From Peptacetobacter hiranonis (GTDB taxonomy: Bacteria > Bacillota > Clostridia > Peptostreptococcales > Peptostreptococcaceae): a stretch of DNA of 64,000 nucleotides. Positions 33,891-41,241 of the stretch are shown here, one piece after another. The notes under the pieces were generated by a model, which was given only the letters and a program-made list of their open reading frames with translations, was not told where the DNA came from and searched no databases. Position 1 is the stretch's first letter, and the number at the start of each line of letters is the position of its first letter. The position numbers and the translations under genes were made by a program. The DNA lies in contig NZ_CP036523.1 of the NCBI RefSeq assembly GCF_008151785.1, positions 1,302,001 to 1,366,000 on the forward strand, given 5' to 3'.

Positions 33891-33900
33891 TTTATCCCTC

Positions 33901-33975
33901 CTAGAATCTGTTAAGCACCACTTTCACAACCAATAAAAGAGTTATTAAAAATACTATCACTTTTATTTCTTCTAT
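33901..33975 (-). CDS. possible 24-residue membrane peptide with ATA start
   Basis: GGAGGTGGTCGC precedes an ATA codon opening 24 codons: IEEIKVIVFLITLLLVVKVV then LNRF. The peptide is one hydrophobic helix. It overlaps the previous stop by 4 nt. ATA starts are rare, so this rests on the ribosome site and the clean hydrophobic composition only. Confidence 0.25.
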   Translation of the reverse strand: MEEIKVIVFLITLLLVVKVVLNRF

Positions 33976-34403
33976 GCGACCACCTCCTTTTTCGCCTCTC
34001 TTCTTTTCTTTTTCAATTCATCGTAATCAATCCACCCGTATTCATTTCCATATTTTTTGCTTTTCGCAACCCAATACAATGGCTCTTTATATTTATATTC
34101 ATACATCTTTCGTTTTAAGTTTCCCTGCTGCGTTTCCATTCCTTTTACATCAATTCGAATTATATTGTTTTCTCGATCTGTAAATGTAAAGTCTACACTG
34201 TAAGTTATAGGTCTAAATGTTTTCCCATCTTTTTTAAATCCTTCCTGGAGTATCAACTTTTCTTGCAATATTATATCCTTTATCAATCCTTGTTTTTCCA
34301 ACTCACATAAATATAAATAAAACTCACCTTCTGTTTTACTGTCGAATTTTATCCCTTTTATTTCCGTTTTCTTGCTATTGTATTTACTTTTAATAGAAAT
34401 CAC
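33972..34403 (-). CDS. DUF1064-family phage nuclease-like protein
   Basis: 143 residues. KKTEIKGIKFDSKTEGEFYL, LQEKLILQEGFKKDGKTFRP, YSVDFTFTDRENNIIRIDVK and YWVAKSKKYGNEYGWIDYD. The E...D...(I)DVK spacing looks like the PD-(D/E)xK nuclease core that DUF1064 is placed near. Commonly found in the early region of Firmicute phages; the target is unknown. Confidence 0.8.
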   Translation of the reverse strand: MISIKSKYNSKKTEIKGIKFDSKTEGEFYLYLCELEKQGLIKDIILQEKLILQEGFKKDGKTFRPITYSVDFTFTDRENNIIRIDVKGMETQQGNLKRKMYEYKYKEPLYWVAKSKKYGNEYGWIDYDELKKKRREAKKEVVA

Positions 34404-34794
34404 CTTCTTTTATTCTTCTGTCCATTCTTTCACATTTTTTATTTAACCAATAAACAATTTTATCTTCCTTCACTTCATAAATTTTCGCTATCCAACATAA
34501 ACAAATTATTACGTCTGCCATTTCTTCAGCCAAATTGGGTTCAAATTTTTCATTTATTAATTTTTTTACATTTTCTATTTTAGGTGTTATGTTCTCTCTT
34601 TTTACCTTTTGTGTTTCTAAAGCTCTTTTTATACCTAAATTTTTTAAATGTATTTTACTTCTATTCATTTTTGATATAGCTTGTATTAATTCGCCCAGCT
34701 CTTCAAATAATATATTTTGTATTGTATTGTCATAACCTTTGGTTTCATCTATTATAGCATCATGTTTATTTAACGTTTTAACTATATGTTTCAT
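34390..34794 (-). CDS. MazG-like nucleotide pyrophosphohydrolase
   Basis: 134 residues. The metal-binding helices are ILFEELGELIQAISKM (EExxE) and EEMADVIICLCWIAKIY (ExxxD), as in all-alpha NTP pyrophosphatases. A basic linker of about 45 residues separates them. Phage MazG proteins hydrolyse (d)NTPs or alarmones; which one cannot be read from sequence. Overlaps the DUF1064 gene by 14 nt. Confidence 0.78.
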   Translation of the reverse strand: MKHIVKTLNKHDAIIDETKGYDNTIQNILFEELGELIQAISKMNRSKIHLKNLGIKRALETQKVKRENITPKIENVKKLINEKFEPNLAEEMADVIICLCWIAKIYEVKEDKIVYWLNKKCERMDRRIKEGDFY

Positions 34795-34815
34795 TTTTCC
34801 ACCTCGTCAAATTTC

Positions 34816-34840
34816 AAAGGGTAGACGTTAATCTACCCTT
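34816..34840 (-). terminator. hairpin, weak terminator
   Basis: AAGGGTAGA and TCTACCCTT pair perfectly around a 6-nt loop; only three Ts follow on the minus strand. It lies directly upstream of the MazG-like gene. Confidence 0.4.
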
Positions 34841-34848
34841 ATATATTA

Positions 34849-34956
34849 GCTTACTCTAAAGCTACTCCGCAACTACTAGCAAGTTATACAACTATTGCTA
34901 TTACTTGGTTTTATGATTTTTCTTGATATTTTTGCTTAGTCTAGCAAGTTACTCCG
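34849..34956. repeat. imperfect direct repeats between two early genes
   Basis: On the minus strand CGGAGTAACTTGCTAGACTA (ending AGC, 34934-34956) and CGGAGTAGCTTTAGAGTAAG (ending C, 34849-34869) are related, and CTAGCAAGTTA recurs exactly at 34941-34951 and 34876-34886. The first copy includes the last codons of the coiled-coil gene. Confidence 0.45.
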
Positions 34957-35728
34957 TAATTACCTTGAATATCGCTTCCATACTGTCAGCCATTTTATTT
35001 GTATATTTCTTTATAAAGCGTTTGGATTTTTTATTTTTCATTTCTCCTCTTAACTTCCTAAATATATCAATCGCGTTTTTATCTATTTCAAGAGTATTAA
35101 CGTTTATTGGGTTTGTCTTTATGAATCTTTCTGCCTGATAATATATAGTTTCTTCTTCTATCTTGTCTTGTATGTTTTCAACTTGTCCCTTAAAATAGTT
35201 TTGAAATTTTTCTAAATCTTCTTCAAATGTTTTTTCTCTTCTTTTAATGGGTTCTAGTTGTTTTTCTAGCGGATTATATATTATATAACCTTCATTTTGT
35301 AATAATCTTTGATAGCTTATTATTTGCCCTTCATAATGTTCTATAGTTTCATCTTTTCTTTTAAGTTCTTCAATTAGTTTCTTTTTATCTTCCTTTAAAT
35401 CAAATATATCCTTTAAAGCCTTTTCATACTGTACGCGTTGACCTTCTAATTCTTTATTTTTTCTTTCTATTGTGTTGCAATGCTCATTTTTTAGTTTCTC
35501 AATTCTTTTCTGTAGCACATTCTTTGTAACTATCAAAGTTTCTATTTCTCCTGCTAGTCTTTCGTGTTCTGATACTAATTTTTCCTTTTCTTTTTCTAAT
35601 ATGTTTATAGATTTTTTACTTGTAGTTTTATAAGCTTTCAATCCTATATTTTCTTCTTTTATTTCTTCTAGCTGCTTTTTTAGATCCTCGTTTTCTTTTT
35701 TTAGCTTACTTCTAAATATATCTAACAT
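34949..35728 (-). CDS. large coiled-coil phage protein
   Basis: 259 residues. Residues 1-130 are an almost unbroken charged coiled coil (LKKENEDLKKQLEEIKEENI, LAGEIETLIVTKNVLQKRIE), followed by YEGQIISYQRLLQNEGYIIY and a basic helical end (MKNKKSKRFIKKYTNKMADS). Function unknown; possibly a scaffold or DNA-associated structural-maintenance-like protein. It overlaps the upstream gene by 7 nt. Confidence 0.65.
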   Translation of the reverse strand: MLDIFRSKLKKENEDLKKQLEEIKEENIGLKAYKTTSKKSINILEKEKEKLVSEHERLAGEIETLIVTKNVLQKRIEKLKNEHCNTIERKNKELEGQRVQYEKALKDIFDLKEDKKKLIEELKRKDETIEHYEGQIISYQRLLQNEGYIIYNPLEKQLEPIKRREKTFEEDLEKFQNYFKGQVENIQDKIEEETIYYQAERFIKTNPINVNTLEIDKNAIDIFRKLRGEMKNKKSKRFIKKYTNKMADSMEAIFKVITE

Positions 35729-36477
35729 CTCTTTGCCTCTCTCTCTGCCATGCTGTAGTAATATTTATTTAATTGCATACCGTATATATCATTGAACCTT
35801 CCTATAACTTCATCCTTTTGCATTCCGCTTTTTATCCACCCAACTAGTACATCTTTATGATTAAAGAACATTTCTGAGTTGCTAACGTATTCAATGCCTC
35901 TTTCCTTGCATGCTTCTTTTAAAAGTCTATTGATTGTTGTTTTATGTACCTTAAATCCAAAGTCTTTTTCTAATCCCTTAACTAAATCATCATACAAGCA
36001 TTTTTCTGCTCTTTTATTGAACAAATACTCTCTAATTTCTTTTCTTTTTTCCGGATTTGAAAGTATTTTTCTGCTTATCGATTCTTGTTTTTTGGACTCC
36101 AGTTTGAATGCTTTTTTTACTTCTTTTTCTTTCATCTCTTCTTCTAAACTGTTCATATACATATTTTCTATGATTTCAGTTTCTTTATAGATATAAGTAT
36201 CAATTTTTTCTAATGCTTTTACATATCCATTTTTTTCTATTTCATATTGTAATAAAGATAATATTTTTTCCTTGTCATTACCTTTTTTGATAAGTATAGT
36301 TTCTGCATGCTCCATAACAGTTATTTCTTTTGTGTAGTTTGAAGAACCGAAGCCTAAAGCCTCGATTCCTCCTTTCATTTTTTTATACTCCACATCAACC
36401 TTTATAGCATCTGTATATTCCCTTGTAACATATTTTAATTTATAATATTTTTCTCCGTGTTTTGCTGTCACTATCAT
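35722..36477 (-). CDS. phage protein with a possible helix-turn-helix
   Basis: 251 residues from the ATG at 36477 (GGAGG seven nt before). The N-terminal half is mixed (MIVTAKHGEKYYKLKYVTRE). In the C-terminal half, LYDDLVKGLEKDFGFKVHKT followed by TINRLLKEACKERGIEY resembles a DNA-binding helix-turn-helix. The last part, MQKDEVIGRFNDIYGMQLNK, is another helical pair. No family recognised; early region, cotranscribed with its neighbours. Confidence 0.55.
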   Translation of the reverse strand: MIVTAKHGEKYYKLKYVTREYTDAIKVDVEYKKMKGGIEALGFGSSNYTKEITVMEHAETILIKKGNDKEKILSLLQYEIEKNGYVKALEKIDTYIYKETEIIENMYMNSLEEEMKEKEVKKAFKLESKKQESISRKILSNPEKRKEIREYLFNKRAEKCLYDDLVKGLEKDFGFKVHKTTINRLLKEACKERGIEYVSNSEMFFNHKDVLVGWIKSGMQKDEVIGRFNDIYGMQLNKYYYSMAEREAKRC

Positions 36478-36679
36478 AATCGAACCTCCAACCATATTCA
36501 TTTTGTAAATTTTTCTTAATAGCCATTAAATCCGGCTCGTCATTATCTTTTCTTGTATCATTTAGTAAATTAGCTGATTTTGTTATAGCTGGAATTAATT
36601 TAATATCCATATCATACGCCATCATATAAGCTGCCATATGTATTATTAAATCTACCTCGTTAATAATTACCTTTTCCAC
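36440..36679 (-). CDS. hypothetical phage protein
   Basis: 79 residues: EKVIINEVDLIIHMAAYMMA, LIPAITKSANLLNDTRKDN and KKNLQNEYGWRFDYDSDSKT. Helical, family unknown. It overlaps the next gene by 38 nt and starts 11 nt after ssb. Confidence 0.55.
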   Translation of the reverse strand: MEKVIINEVDLIIHMAAYMMAYDMDIKLIPAITKSANLLNDTRKDNDEPDLMAIKKNLQNEYGWRFDYDSDSKTRRKIL

Positions 36680-36690
36680 TTTATCACCTC

Positions 36691-37098
36691 TTAGAATGGA
36701 ACGTCGTCATCGTCAACTGCACCATAACCGTTTACATCTAGTCCGGACGGTTCAAAATCATAGTCCCCTTTTTCGTTTCCTAGTGCTTGTTGTTTTGTTT
36801 CTCCACCTAAAAACTCCAATCTATCTACATTTACATAAACAAGTTGTTTTTTCTCTCCGTCCTTTTCGTATGGATCAATTTTCAACTCACCTTCAACAAG
36901 TATGTGTTTTCCTTTAGTTAAATAATTTGATAGGTTTTCGGCGTTCCATTTTTGGCAATTAACCCAAGTTGGCGCGTCACCTTCTCTTTTATAATTCTTT
37001 TCCACTGCTATAGAAAATTTAGTAACATTCTTTCCCGAATCTAAATATTTTAATTCTGCGTCGCGTCCTAAATGACCAGTTAATATTATTTTATTCAT
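36691..37098 (-). CDS. ssb: single-stranded DNA-binding protein
   Basis: 135 residues. OB fold: NKIILTGHLGRDAELKYLDS, TKFSIAVEKNYKREGDAPTW, VNCQKWNAENLSNYLTKGKH and LVEGELKIDPYEKDGEK. The acidic C-terminal tip DDDDVPF binds partner replication and recombination proteins. It supports phage DNA replication together with the ERF protein and the initiator further upstream in the operon. Confidence 0.95.
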   Translation of the reverse strand: MNKIILTGHLGRDAELKYLDSGKNVTKFSIAVEKNYKREGDAPTWVNCQKWNAENLSNYLTKGKHILVEGELKIDPYEKDGEKKQLVYVNVDRLEFLGGETKQQALGNEKGDYDFEPSGLDVNGYGAVDDDDVPF

Positions 37099-37291
37099 TC
37101 TCTTTTATCTCCTTTTCTATATCTCTTATATAGCTTTTAAATATCCCTCTAAGACTTTTGAATATTTCTGCTTGTTCTTTTCTTGAAACCTCTGTAAATA
37201 CCTTGTCGCTCTTTATAGAAAAGCATTTTACCGCTTCCGGCTCTTTTGTGTTTCTATCAATTTTTATTGTTATTTTCCCTAAATTCTCCAT
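37091..37291 (-). CDS. hypothetical phage protein
   Basis: 66 residues: GKITIKIDRNTKEPEAVKCF, then helices EQAEIFKSLRGIFKSYIRDI. Family unknown. It overlaps ssb by 8 nt and the DUF1653-like gene by 1 nt, so it is tightly coupled in the early operon. Confidence 0.55.
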   Translation of the reverse strand: MENLGKITIKIDRNTKEPEAVKCFSIKSDKVFTEVSRKEQAEIFKSLRGIFKSYIRDIEKEIKENE

Positions 37292-37680
37292 TATATTTCC
37301 ACCTCTTTTAATTTGTTCATCTTCTTTTCAAATCTGTATATCTGTTTTGCGTCCGGATATTTTTTTGTATCTAATCTTTCAGCAAACATATTGACCGGTC
37401 TTGCATATACATTACCGAAGCTTTTACCGCTTACACACATATAGATTATTAATTCGCCCTCGTCCTGGAACCCTATATATCTATATACTCCGTTCTTTTC
37501 TACAACTTGTATGTGGTAGTTCTTTTCAGTATGGAAAGCCTCTAAATTATTTTCAAATAACTGTTCATTGTATTCTTCGCGTGTTATATGTGTTGCTGTT
37601 AGTAGTGTTATGTATTTTTCACCTTTGAAGTGTTCGTATATTCTTGGTAAATGTATTGTTCTCTTTGGTTCTCTTTTCAT
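37291..37680 (-). CDS. DUF1653-like phage protein
   Basis: 129 residues. LPRIYEHFKGEKYITLLTAT, YICVSGKSFGNVYARPVNMF (with an M before C) and AERLDTKKYPDAKQIYRFEK follow DUF1653 (xYxHxKGxxYxV...VRPxxMFxxxV...RF), a small beta domain of unknown function common in phages and bacteria. Here it is interrupted by an extra 30 residues. Directly downstream of the first Cys-rich paralogue. Confidence 0.7.
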   Translation of the reverse strand: MKREPKRTIHLPRIYEHFKGEKYITLLTATHITREEYNEQLFENNLEAFHTEKNYHIQVVEKNGVYRYIGFQDEGELIIYMCVSGKSFGNVYARPVNMFAERLDTKKYPDAKQIYRFEKKMNKLKEVEI

Positions 37681-37684
37681 TTTT

Positions 37685-38089
37685 TTATTCTCCTTTAGTA
37701 AATGTTTTATATGCTTTTTCTACATCTTCTTCGCTCCAATGTTCGCAGTAATCTTCGCATGGATCCTTTGGATACTTTTTACAAATATCGCTATTCATAC
37801 AACTTTCGCAATCGCCGTATTTAAGTTGTGCGTAGCAACCTTTTATAATTGTTAGTTTCTTTCCGTCTAATTCTAATTCTTTATTTTTTTCTTTATAAAG
37901 CTCCCCTTTATAAAGCTCCCAGCTATTTTTATTAATATTTCTTATCCGCATCATTCCATCGTTTCCATTCGCGTTTTTTATGTCCCCTTTTTCATCAGCA
38001 TAAAAATAATCTTTATAGGGTGAACTACCCTCTATACACACTATTTTCTCGCCTCTCTTTAGCGCTTTTATAGTTTCTAATATATCCAT
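37685..38089 (-). CDS. Cys-rich phage paralogue 1 (DUF2829/Tad2-like N-part, divergent)
   Basis: 134 residues from the ATG at 38089 (GGAGGACATGAA before it). N-part: DILETIKALKRGEKIVCIEG and a beta segment. C-part: GDCESCMNSDICKKYPKDPC, EDYCEHWSEEDVEKAYKTF. The shared C-terminal pattern is C-x2-C-x5-C then W-S-x-x-D-V-x-x-A-Y. It is the most divergent member: the central DWEV motif is missing and two extra Cys are present. Early operon. Confidence 0.6.
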   Translation of the reverse strand: MDILETIKALKRGEKIVCIEGSSPYKDYFYADEKGDIKNANGNDGMMRIRNINKNSWELYKGELYKEKNKELELDGKKLTIIKGCYAQLKYGDCESCMNSDICKKYPKDPCEDYCEHWSEEDVEKAYKTFTKGE

Positions 38090-38145
38090 TTCATGTCCTC
38101 CTTTTTTAACGCGTGCCAGCGTGTAGCCAACACGCGCCATTGATT

Positions 38146-38448
38146 TTATTTTAGTAACTGATAAACTTGTTCAACTAATCCTATCGGAACATTTTCGTAT
38201 AATTTCATTTCGTCTACATCATCGAAGTGATAAGGCTTTAATATCTCATCTACCTTCCGACTATAGCAAATAACCCCTATTTCAAAAGTAATATAATCTT
38301 CTAAATTTAAGTGACTTACTCTTGGAGTACAATAATGAAATTCACTCGCCTGTATGCTCATCGTTCCGTATTTTAAGAATAACTGACTGTTTACAGGAAA
38401 CTTTCTCAAACCTAACTTTTCCATAACTTCTATAAATTCAAATTCCAT
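38146..38448 (-). CDS. hypothetical phage protein
   Basis: 100 residues: EFEFIEVMEKLGLRKFPVNS, QASEFHYCTPRVSHLNLEDY, ITFEIGVICYSRKVDEILKP. Beta-rich with a helical end; family not recognised. It starts 2 nt before the stop region of the small membrane gene at 38451. Confidence 0.5.
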   Translation of the reverse strand: MEFEFIEVMEKLGLRKFPVNSQLFLKYGTMSIQASEFHYCTPRVSHLNLEDYITFEIGVICYSRKVDEILKPYHFDDVDEMKLYENVPIGLVEQVYQLLK

Positions 38449-38450
38449 TT

Positions 38451-38591
38451 TTATTCTCCTTTTCTGAACTCTTCTTTTATAAATTCAACTCCTGCTCTTA
38501 TGAGTGTCACTGTAACCAGTACTGAAAAAGTTGCTAGTGGAATTAATACAGTTAATATAAACGCATAGAACAGTATTTTTAGTCCTAGCAT
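38451..38591 (-). CDS. 46-residue single-pass membrane protein
   Basis: ATG after GAAGGTGAAATTCAA, 46 codons: MLGLKILFYAFILTVLIPLA, TFSVLVTVTLIRAGVEFIKE, EFRKGE. One long hydrophobic segment with a charged C-terminus. Its start overlaps the end of Cys-rich paralogue 2 (ATGCTAG), so the two are translationally linked. Function unknown. Confidence 0.6.
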   Translation of the reverse strand: MLGLKILFYAFILTVLIPLATFSVLVTVTLIRAGVEFIKEEFRKGE

Positions 38592-39028
38592 TTGAATTTC
38601 ACCTTCTTTTTTATTAATATTTGATAAGCTTCGTTCACATCTTTAAAGCTCCAATTTTCTATTCTTTGTGGATTATCTAAGTAACCTAATTGTCTAACTT
38701 TTATTCTGATTTTCTGATATTCATCACAAATTTTATTAACATAGCATTCCTTACAACTTGCATTTAAATTGTGGCAATACATTTTAATCGCTTTTCTTTT
38801 CCGTTCGATTATCCTTGTATCGACCTCTGTTGTTGCTTCTTCCCATTCTCCTAATACAAGTGGTTCGATTGTATCTGAATATATTTCAAGTTTATATTTG
38901 TATTCCACATCTGACATCTTAACTAAAAATACACCATCTTCAAAAACTATGTAAATTTCTTTGAAACCTACAGGTCTAACCTTCATTCCTTGTTCTTTCG
39001 CAAGTTTTAAGGCTTTAATTATATCCAT
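38585..39028 (-). CDS. Cys-rich phage paralogue 2 (DUF2829/Tad2-like N-part)
   Basis: 147 residues. N-part: MDIIKALKLAKEQGMKVRPV, GVFLVKMSD, TIEPLVLGEWEEATTE. C-part: YCHNLNASCKECYVNKICDE (C-x6-C-x2-C-x5-C) and ENWSFKDVNEAYQILIKK. N-part wording (EALKxAKxxGKKVRPVG... LxxWE) is like DUF2829, the family of Thoeris-inhibitor Tad2; the Cys part is not. Adjacent to paralogue 3 with no gap. Confidence 0.62.
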   Translation of the reverse strand: MDIIKALKLAKEQGMKVRPVGFKEIYIVFEDGVFLVKMSDVEYKYKLEIYSDTIEPLVLGEWEEATTEVDTRIIERKRKAIKMYCHNLNASCKECYVNKICDEYQKIRIKVRQLGYLDNPQRIENWSFKDVNEAYQILIKKKVKFKC

Positions 39029-39439
39029 TTATATCTCACCTGCCTCTTTTAAAGTGTGGTAGGCTTCAACTATCTCTTTTAAACTCCAATCGTCAAGTAG
39101 CATTCTAAGAGGACTGTATGGCTTAGTGTGACAAATGCGTCTAATTTTGCACTCATAACAATCGTCACAATCTGCATTTTTATCACAGTATCTAACTATC
39201 TGAAATTTCATTGAATCTATTTTGTACTGTGTCTGTTTGCTTGGTTTTTCCTTTACAACTTCCCAATCTGCTAAAATATCTTCTGTTGGTACATAACAAT
39301 ACACATAAGAACCATTAGAAATTTTATAGTATTTAAAAAAACTTCCATTTTTATATTTAATTACCTGACAGCCCCGACCTACAGGTCTAACTTTCTTCCC
39401 CTGCTCCTTTGCTATTTTTAAAGCCTCTACTATGTTCAT
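39029..39439 (-). CDS. Cys-rich phage paralogue 3 (best DUF2829/Tad2-like match)
   Basis: 136 residues. N-part: MNIVEALKIAKEQGKKVRPV, FKYYKISNGSYVYCYVP and TEDILADWEVVKEKPS, which closely follows the DUF2829 ending (DxLAxDWEVV). C-part: FQIVRYCDKNADCDDCYECK, IRRICHTK and DDWSLKEIVEAYHTLKEAG. If the N-part folds like Tad2 it could bind a nucleotide signal; this is inference. The Cys set could bind zinc. Confidence 0.68.
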   Translation of the reverse strand: MNIVEALKIAKEQGKKVRPVGRGCQVIKYKNGSFFKYYKISNGSYVYCYVPTEDILADWEVVKEKPSKQTQYKIDSMKFQIVRYCDKNADCDDCYECKIRRICHTKPYSPLRMLLDDWSLKEIVEAYHTLKEAGEI

Positions 39440-39711
39440 TAAAATCTCCTTTCTGAGTGAACATGTACTTCTACATTTTTAGGTTCTACAAGCTGTATTT
39501 TTTCAGCATCTTTTATATTCACTCTCTCAATAGTTATATTTCCATTGCCTTCTCTTATTGCATTCGTTATCATTTCTAACTCTTTTTCTTTCGCTTCATT
39601 TTCAAGCTTAGCTTTTTTGTGTATATCTATAAAATAAACGAGTATGTCAGTTACTATCAGTATTACGACTGTGGAAAATAACCCTACAATTATCCAATCT
39701 ACTACATCCAT
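39439..39711 (-). CDS. small membrane protein with charged tail
   Basis: 90 residues. One N-terminal helix (VVDWIIVGLFSTVVILIVTD, ILVYFID), then a charged cytoplasmic coil (HKKAKLENEAKEKELEMITN) and a beta end (VEVHVHSERRF). Family unknown. Shares one base with paralogue 3's start and one with the HTH gene's end. Confidence 0.55.
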   Translation of the reverse strand: MDVVDWIIVGLFSTVVILIVTDILVYFIDIHKKAKLENEAKEKELEMITNAIREGNGNITIERVNIKDAEKIQLVEPKNVEVHVHSERRF

Positions 39712-40002
39712 TTATTTATCACCCTTCCTTTTATTTTTGTAATCTTTTATTATCCCTTTTCCCCTTAATCTCCATATCCTTTTCTTAATTGCTTCCTCTG
39801 TTCTTCCTAGCGCATACCCAATATCCTTCATTGTCATACCTTGAATACTTGTTATTATGAATTCATCATCTTCTTTCGTATAATGTTTACGCATATTGCA
39901 TTCATCGTCAGCATATACCAAACTTTCATTTTCCTCTTTTCTTCTTTTTTCATATTCTTTGAAATACGCTTTATAATCGGTTATCATTTTTTTACCATTC
40001 AC
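39712..40002 (-). CDS. small helix-turn-helix phage protein
   Basis: 96 residues with a GTG start. After a charged helix (DYKAYFKEYEKRRKEENESL), DDEFIITSIQGMTMKDIGYA then LGRTEEAIKKRIWRLRGKGI make a SANT/GcrA-like helix-turn-helix. Likely DNA-binding; the target is unknown. Overlaps paralogue 4 by 11 nt. Confidence 0.6.
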   Translation of the reverse strand: MNGKKMITDYKAYFKEYEKRRKEENESLVYADDECNMRKHYTKEDDEFIITSIQGMTMKDIGYALGRTEEAIKKRIWRLRGKGIIKDYKNKRKGDK

Positions 40003-40201
40003 ACTCTCTTGCTGCTTCCAATATACCGTGTGCCTCTCTTATGTCGTCTTCTGCCCAGTCATTACAACCGTTGCTTATTGGTGCCTGGTACTTGTCGCAA
40101 GTATCTTCTATATGGCATTTATTACAATCCATATAATCATCGCTGCAATGTTCTATTAGATCCTTTTTCATTAACTCAATTTCTATTTTTCTTGTATCCA
40201 T
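39992..40201 (-). CDS. Cys-rich phage paralogue 4 (C-part only)
   Basis: 69 residues. It has only the C-terminal module: LIEHCSDDYMDCNKCHIEDT, CDKYQAPISNGCNDWAEDDI, REAHGILEAARECEW. Pattern C-x6-C-x2-C-x5-C, then W-x-x-x-D-I-x-x-A-H. That the module stands alone here shows it is a separate domain. Confidence 0.6.
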   Translation of the reverse strand: MDTRKIEIELMKKDLIEHCSDDYMDCNKCHIEDTCDKYQAPISNGCNDWAEDDIREAHGILEAARECEW

Positions 40202-40211
40202 TTTTTAACCT

Positions 40212-40373
40212 CTAATTATATAAATCTAGTTCCTCTTCTAAAATTTCTTGTAGTTCTTCTGTTTCTTCTGCTAACCTAGTCAAATAAAACTTATCTAACT
40301 TGTTATCCTGTATATCCTTTATTAATGCCATTTTTAGGTCGTTCAATACTTCCTTGTATCTCTCGAATGTCAC
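40212..40373 (-). CDS. 53-residue acidic phage protein
   Basis: GTG start with AAGGTGAAAAGTA before it, overlapping the previous stop by one base (TAGTG). 53 codons: TFERYKEVLNDLKMALIKDI, QDNKLDKFYLTRLAEETEEL, QEILEEELDLYN. Helical and acidic, no family recognised. Confidence 0.5.
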   Translation of the reverse strand: MTFERYKEVLNDLKMALIKDIQDNKLDKFYLTRLAEETEELQEILEEELDLYN

Positions 40374-40585
40374 TACTTTTCACCTTCCTTTGATACACTA
40401 AATTTAGCTTGTATCTTGTCTAGTAAATCCATTTTTTGCATAAAGCTTAGTGAATTATCATCTAATATCGCGTCAATTTCCTTTGTAAGCTTAGTTATAT
40501 AAATCTTTGCATATAGATAAACCACAAAAGCTAAATCGATTAATATAAGCGTTGCTACTATTGTCGCAAGAAATATCGTTTTCAT
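40373..40585 (-). CDS. small membrane protein
   Basis: 70 residues. One transmembrane helix at the start (FLATIVATLILIDLAFVVYL), followed by a mixed-charge helical tail (ITKLTKEIDAILDDNSLSFM). Second small membrane gene placed between Cys-rich paralogues. It shares one base with paralogue 5's end. Confidence 0.55.
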   Translation of the reverse strand: MKTIFLATIVATLILIDLAFVVYLYAKIYITKLTKEIDAILDDNSLSFMQKMDLLDKIQAKFSVSKEGEK

Positions 40586-41067
40586 TAATCATCCTCCTTT
40601 TTATTTAATTCCTGGTATGCTTCGATAATTTCTAACATATCCCAATTTTCAAACCCTTCTTTTATCGGCGGTCTATTGTTTTTAAACGTTATCGGATTAC
40701 ATATTGTTTTGAAGAACTTACAATCACCCCAACTAAAACCGTGATTATCTAAGTTTTGACACCCAAAACTATATATGCTCTGTTCCTTGCAAAACTTACT
40801 TAATTGAAATTTCATACCATCAAGTTTTAACTGCTCTTTTTCGTCCATTTCAAATACTTCCCAATCACCTAATAGGATTGTTTCTATATCATTTTTTAAT
40901 ATTTCAAATGCTTTACAATCTTCTTTTTTTCTAGCTTGTATCATTGGACTACCCAAGCAATTTTTATAAATATATATTTCAGTTCCTTTATAATTTTCAT
41001 TTTCCCAAGCTACTGGTCTAATTTTTTCACCTTGTTCAAATTTTTTAAATGCTTCTAATATATTCAT
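40585..41067 (-). CDS. Cys-rich phage paralogue 5 (DUF2829/Tad2-like N-part)
   Basis: 160 residues. N-part: MNILEAFKKFEQGEKIRPVA, TEIYIYKNCLGSPMIQARKK and TILLGDWEVFEMDE. C-part: MKFQLSKFCKEQSIYSFGCQ, SWGDCKFFKTICNP (C-x5-C) and ENWDMLEIIEAYQELNKKE. First of the family in transcription order, and like paralogue 3 it keeps the DWEV motif. Confidence 0.65.
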   Translation of the reverse strand: MNILEAFKKFEQGEKIRPVAWENENYKGTEIYIYKNCLGSPMIQARKKEDCKAFEILKNDIETILLGDWEVFEMDEKEQLKLDGMKFQLSKFCKEQSIYSFGCQNLDNHGFSWGDCKFFKTICNPITFKNNRPPIKEGFENWDMLEIIEAYQELNKKEDD

Positions 41068-41070
41068 TTT

Positions 41071-41241
41071 TTATTCCTCTTCTTTCGCTTTAGCTATTTT
41101 TATTTCCATTTCCGCACATTGTAAAGAAACTATAATTGAAGATACCGCAAACTGACTTAAACCTTCTTCCTGGATTGAATTAATAATATCTTCTTTCAGT
41201 TCCTTTATACGTTCCACGAAGTCCGCTGCGCTATATCTCAT
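41071..41241 (-). CDS. 56-residue phage protein
   Basis: ATG one nt after the preceding stop, with GGAGTTGAG before it. 56 codons: MRYSAADFVERIKELKEDII, NSIQEEGLSQFAVSSIIVSL, QCAEMEIKIAKAKEEE. Amphipathic helices, family unknown. Confidence 0.55.
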   Translation of the reverse strand: MRYSAADFVERIKELKEDIINSIQEEGLSQFAVSSIIVSLQCAEMEIKIAKAKEEE

